Source: an uncultured Pseudodesulfovibrio sp.
GTDB taxonomy: Bacteria > Desulfobacterota > Desulfovibrionia > Desulfovibrionales > Desulfovibrionaceae
Direction: 5' to 3'
Length of the DNA: 8,987 bases
NCBI GenBank assembly: GCA_947259235.1
Contig: CAMYLL010000084.1
Span: forward strand, 1 to 8,987
Made by a program: the position numbers and the translations under genes. Every line of letters begins with the position of its first letter. Position 1 is the stretch's first letter. The notes under the pieces were generated by a model. That model worked only from the letters and a program-made list of their open reading frames with translations, was not told where the DNA came from and did no database searches. Shown here piece by piece: positions 7,050 through 8,987 of the stretch.

Positions 7050-7078
7050 TTAATGTACGTTTGTGAAAGTAGTGTCAA
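7050..7078 (-). promoter_or_regulatory. Predicted sigma70 promoter of sat
   Basis: A perfect -35 box TTGACA (7078-7073) is followed after 17 bases by CATTAA (7055-7050), matching 3/6 of the -10 consensus. It predicts a leader of about 105 bases before sat. The -35 box is the best match on this strand in the region. Confidence 0.5.
7061..7078. promoter_or_regulatory. Candidate Rex operator at the sat promoter
   Basis: TTGTGAA-AGTA-GTGTCAA fits the Rex pattern TTGTTAANNNNTTAACAA at 10 of 14 fixed bases. It covers the predicted -35 box of sat, where a bound repressor would block RNA polymerase. Rex is an NADH-sensing repressor and is known to repress sat in Desulfovibrio vulgaris. The right half-site is poor, so this is a candidate only. 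Confidence 0.4.
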
Positions 7079-7200
7079 GCGTTTTTTCCGGCGGGCTGGC
7101 GGGGCAAAATGCGGAATGTGAAGCGCTGGTCGCCGCTAGATAAAATCACAAATAACTCTAGAGATTCCGGTCTGAAAGTGCGCGATTTTTCGTACGGTAT

Positions 7201-7236
7201 TTGAGTGACTTGCGAGTGCGTGTGCACTGTCATCAA
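7201..7236. other. Bulged hairpin in mid-region
   Basis: Three stem blocks line up: TTGA (7201-7204) with TCAA (7233-7236), TGAC (7206-7209) with GTCA (7229-7232), and AGTGC (7215-7219) with GCACT (7224-7228). The loop is GTGT. A one-base and a five-base bulge lie on the left strand. It gives 13 base pairs in 36 bases. It could be a regulator site or part of a small RNA; nothing decides between these. Confidence 0.45.
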
Positions 7237-7328
7237 TAAAGGACAAAAAAGCCTTGCCTTGGACTCTCAATATACACTAAAAGCGGTGGTAGTATTTTTT
7301 TTACACATACCGTTTTGGTGACGGTTTT

Positions 7329-7347
7329 CTCCTGTCAACGGCAGGAG
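7329..7347. other. Small hairpin upstream of the apr promoter
   Basis: CTCCTG (7329-7334) and CAGGAG (7342-7347) form a perfect 6-bp stem with a 7-base loop. The loop completes the TGTCAA hexamer at 7333-7338. No T-run follows on the plus strand. The role is unknown. Confidence 0.35.
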
Positions 7348-7390
7348 GGGGTTAGATTGGCTGTGACAATTGACTGAAAAGTCCTCCGGC

Positions 7391-7440
7391 CTTGTCAAAT
7401 GTGGTGAGCTTGTTAAAAAATTCACTTTCACGTTGACAAG
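7391..7440. repeat. Inverted repeat CTTGTCAA / TTGACAAG around the apr -35 box
   Basis: CTTGTCAA (7391-7398) and TTGACAAG (7433-7440) are perfect inverted copies 34 bases apart. The right arm contains the predicted -35 box of aprBA. Centre-to-centre spacing is 42 bases, four helical turns, so two repressor or activator dimers could lie on the same face of the helix. Confidence 0.5.
7410..7427. promoter_or_regulatory. Candidate Rex operator upstream of aprBA
   Basis: TTGTTAA-AAAA-TTCACTT has a perfect left half-site of the Rex pattern TTGTTAANNNNTTAACAA and 4 of 7 bases in the right half. It ends five bases before the predicted apr -35 box. Together with the similar site at the sat promoter it suggests NADH/NAD-linked control of both directions. 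Confidence 0.42.
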
Positions 7441-7462
7441 GAGGTCGCAGACTTGCTAACTC
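7433..7462 (+). promoter_or_regulatory. Predicted promoter of aprBA
   Basis: A perfect -35 box TTGACA (7433-7438) is followed after 18 bases by TAACTC (7457-7462), a weak -10, preceded by TG one base before it (TGC at 7454-7456), the extended -10 arrangement. It gives a leader of roughly 90 bases that includes a small hairpin, CACCG (7471-7475) with CGGTG (7483-7487). Confidence 0.45.
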
Positions 7463-7557
7463 CAAATTCCCACCGGCCCAGTCGGTGTTGTAAATTTTGT
7501 TTAGGAAGAGGACGTCGGTTATTGTGAATAATAAAACCCTATTTAGGAGGAGAAGTT

Positions 7558-8058
7558 ATGCCGACCTTTGTTAACCCGGAAAAATGTGACGGCTGCAAGG
7601 GTGGCGAAAAGACCGCTTGCATGTACATTTGCCCCAACGATCTGATGATCCTGGACCCCGCCGAAATGAAGGCATACAACCAGGAACCGTCTGCCTGCTG
7701 GGAATGTTACTCCTGCGTGAAGATTTGCCCCCAGGGCGCTATTGAAGCCCGCCCGTACGCCGACTTCGCCCCCATGGGTGGTACCTCCATCCCGATGCGT
7801 TCCGCTGAAGACATCATGTGGACCATCAAATTCCGCAACGGCAGTGTGAAGCGCTTCAAGTTCCCCATCCGCACCACCCCTGAAGGTTCCATCAAGCCTT
7901 ACGAGGGCAAGCCCGAGCCCGGCGATCTGGACAACGAACTGCTGTTCACCGAGACCGAGCTGGCCACCCCGAAGACTGCCATCATGGAAGAGTCCTCTGT
8001 CACCGAGGCCGACCTGAAGAAAGAGTGGAAGGCGGAAGACTACGCGAACCTCGTGTAA
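7558..8058 (+). CDS. aprB: Adenylylsulfate (APS) reductase beta subunit
   Basis: Iron-sulfur subunit that passes electrons to the FAD of AprA, where APS is reduced to sulfite and AMP in the cytoplasm. At 166 residues it has normal length. Two ferredoxin-like cluster motifs are visible: C10-x2-C13-x7-C21-x3-C25 and C47-x2-C50-x2-C53-x3-C57. By ferredoxin-type crossing, C57 should join the first set and C25 the second. W48, just after C47, corresponds to the tryptophan thought to carry electrons between the clusters and flavin in the Archaeoglobus enzyme. The remainder (about 65-166) is the extended tail that wraps round AprA. A perfect AGGAGG lies seven bases before the ATG. aprA follows after 68 bases, the usual B-then-A order. 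In related bacteria electrons arrive from the Qmo membrane complex, often encoded just downstream of aprA, beyond this window. Confidence 0.97.
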   Translation: MPTFVNPEKCDGCKGGEKTACMYICPNDLMILDPAEMKAYNQEPSACWECYSCVKICPQGAIEARPYADFAPMGGTSIPMRSAEDIMWTIKFRNGSVKRFKFPIRTTPEGSIKPYEGKPEPGDLDNELLFTETELATPKTAIMEESSVTEADLKKEWKAEDYANLV

Positions 8059-8126
8059 TCACACGTCGATTTGCGTTGAATTGTCGTTTAGACTGCTTGA
8101 AACAAGATTAATCCTAGGAGGAAATT

Positions 8127-8987
8127 ATGCCTCTGCTTCCCAGCAAAGAAGCTTCTAAAGGTGTTGCACTGGCCGAGCCGGAAATCGTCGAAAAGGACGT
8201 AGACCTCCTGCTCGTCGGTGGTGGTATGGGTAACTGTGGCGTGGCTTTCGAGGCCATGCGCTGGATCCAGAAAGTGGACCCCAGCCTGACCCTGCAGCTG
8301 GTTGACAAGGCCGCCCTTGAGCGCTCCGGCGCCGTTGCGCAGGGCCTGTCCGCCATCAACACCTACTGCGGCGACAACGATGTGGACGACTACGTCCGCA
8401 TGGTCCGCACCGACCTCATGGGCCTGGTTCGCGAAGACCTGATCTTCGACCTGGGCCGCCACGTTGATGATTCCGTCCACCTCTTCGAAGAGTGGGGCCT
8501 CCCCATTTGGGTCAAGAAAGACGGCAAGAACCTCGACGGCGGCAAGGCCAAGGCCGAGGGTCTGGCCATCCGCAAGGGTGACGCCCCGGTCCGTTCCGGC
8601 CGCTGGCAGATCATGATCAACGGTGAGTCCTACAAGTGCATCGTCGCTGAAGCCGCCAAGAACGCCATCGGCGAAGACAACTACGTCGAGCGCGTGTTCA
8701 TCGTTAAGATGCTGCTGGATGCCAACGAGCCCAACCGCATCGCCGGTGCCGTCGGCTTCTCCACCCGCGAAAACAAAGTGTACGTCTACAAGTGCAACGC
8801 CGCCGTTGTCGCTTGTGGTGGTGCAGTCAACGTCTACCGCCCCCGCTCCACCGGTGAGGGCATGGGTCGCGCCTGGTACCCGGTTTGGAACTCTGGTTCC
8901 ACCTACACCATGGTTGCCCAGGTTGGCGGCGAAATGACCATGATGGAAAACCGCTTCGTCCCCGCCCGTTTCAAAGACGGTTACGGT
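8127..8987 (+). CDS. aprA: Adenylylsulfate (APS) reductase alpha subunit, cut by the window end
   Basis: Flavoprotein subunit that binds APS and reduces it to sulfite and AMP; partner of AprB. The frame is open from the ATG at 8127 to the last base, 287 codons without a stop; the full protein is about 660 residues. The start has AGGAGG five bases upstream. VDLLLVGGGMGNCG (25-38) is the dinucleotide-binding loop for FAD. LERSGAVAQGLSAINTY (64-80) contacts flavin and substrate, with N78 at the place of the conserved active-site asparagine. AAVVACGGAVNVYRPRSTGEG (225-245) is the second FAD-binding stretch. ENRFVPARFKDGYG (274-287) carries the conserved arginines of the substrate channel. Related in fold to fumarate reductase and succinate dehydrogenase flavoproteins, but the sequence is specifically AprA. 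Confidence 0.97.
   Translation, partial: MPLLPSKEASKGVALAEPEIVEKDVDLLLVGGGMGNCGVAFEAMRWIQKVDPSLTLQLVDKAALERSGAVAQGLSAINTYCGDNDVDDYVRMVRTDLMGLVREDLIFDLGRHVDDSVHLFEEWGLPIWVKKDGKNLDGGKAKAEGLAIRKGDAPVRSGRWQIMINGESYKCIVAEAAKNAIGEDNYVERVFIVKMLLDANEPNRIAGAVGFSTRENKVYVYKCNAAVVACGGAVNVYRPRSTGEGMGRAWYPVWNSGSTYTMVAQVGGEMTMMENRFVPARFKDGYG

Larger units (their letters stand above)
6937..7557. promoter_or_regulatory. Divergent sat-aprBA control region
   Basis: This 621-base stretch between two diverging sulfate-respiration genes shows no convincing gene of its own. It is more AT-rich than its flanks. It holds a promoter for each side, Rex-like operator candidates at both, four exact TTGACA hexamers (7073, 7333 and 7393 on minus; 7433 on plus), a bulged hairpin at 7201-7236, a hairpin at 7329-7347, and an 8-T run at 7294-7301. 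Ribosome binding sites AGGAGG lie at 6942-6947 (minus, sat) and 7545-7550 (plus, aprB). Confidence 0.8.

Noticed and set aside
5758..7053. Long plus-strand open frame antisense to sat
   Set aside because: Shadow of a complete and certain sat gene; no start signal or recognisable domain.
7014..7067. 17-codon plus-strand frame (MTMIISQLIGYAFNVRL) in the control region
   Set aside because: The upstream purines are poorly spaced, there is no downstream partner on that strand nearby, and it lies in the sat leader on the opposite strand; probably chance.
7156..7163. Palindrome CTCTAGAG
   Set aside because: Eight-base palindromes are expected by chance at this length, and flanking bases do not extend it.
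7281..7312. T-run at 7294-7301 considered as a terminator
   Set aside because: No stable GC-rich stem precedes the T-run on either strand; only scattered 3-4 bp pairings are possible.

Overview
The window looks like a chromosome segment of a dissimilatory sulfate-reducing deltaproteobacterium, most likely a member of the Desulfovibrionales. The evidence is a dissimilatory ATP sulfurylase (sat) next to both subunits of APS reductase (aprB, aprA), all with strong AGGAGG ribosome binding sites. With them are an aconitase of the short bacterial 'putative/Aquifex' type and a PpiD/SurA-type periplasmic chaperone, in DNA that is visibly GC-rich. No rRNA, tRNA, CRISPR array or insertion sequence was seen.

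Layout. (1) Positions 1-~523 hold the N-terminal half of a YbdK-type carboxylate-amine ligase in lower-GC DNA. It breaks off at about 517-523, exactly where a minus-strand ppiD-like gene also breaks off, so this end looks like a chimeric join (assembly artefact or rearrangement). (2) Positions 517-5481, all minus strand, read in transcription order: a 588-residue chorismate-mutase-like/EPSP-synthase-like fusion, a 100-residue coiled-coil protein overlapping it by 32 bases, aconitase, and ppiD. (3) Positions 5595-5625 are a clean rho-independent terminator closing sat. (4) Positions 5650-6936 are sat on the minus strand. (5) Positions 6937-7557 are a 621-base divergent regulatory region. (6) aprB and then aprA run on the plus strand to the window end, where aprA is cut at residue 287.

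How the genes work together. Sat activates sulfate with ATP to adenosine 5'-phosphosulfate (APS), and AprBA reduces APS to sulfite and AMP. These are the first two cytoplasmic steps of sulfate respiration. Here they sit head to head across one shared control region. Each gene has a perfect TTGACA -35 box, and each -35 box overlaps or adjoins a sequence resembling the operator of the NADH-sensing repressor Rex. Aconitase serves the oxidative or biosynthetic branch of the citrate pathway, and PpiD assists folding of exported proteins.

The least ordinary gene is the fusion protein. Its EPSP-synthase fold can be followed along the whole chain, but nearly all catalytic residues are replaced, and its chorismate-mutase-like domain also lacks key arginines. 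It may be a pseudoenzyme with a new role. All alignments were made by eye from remembered family sequences.
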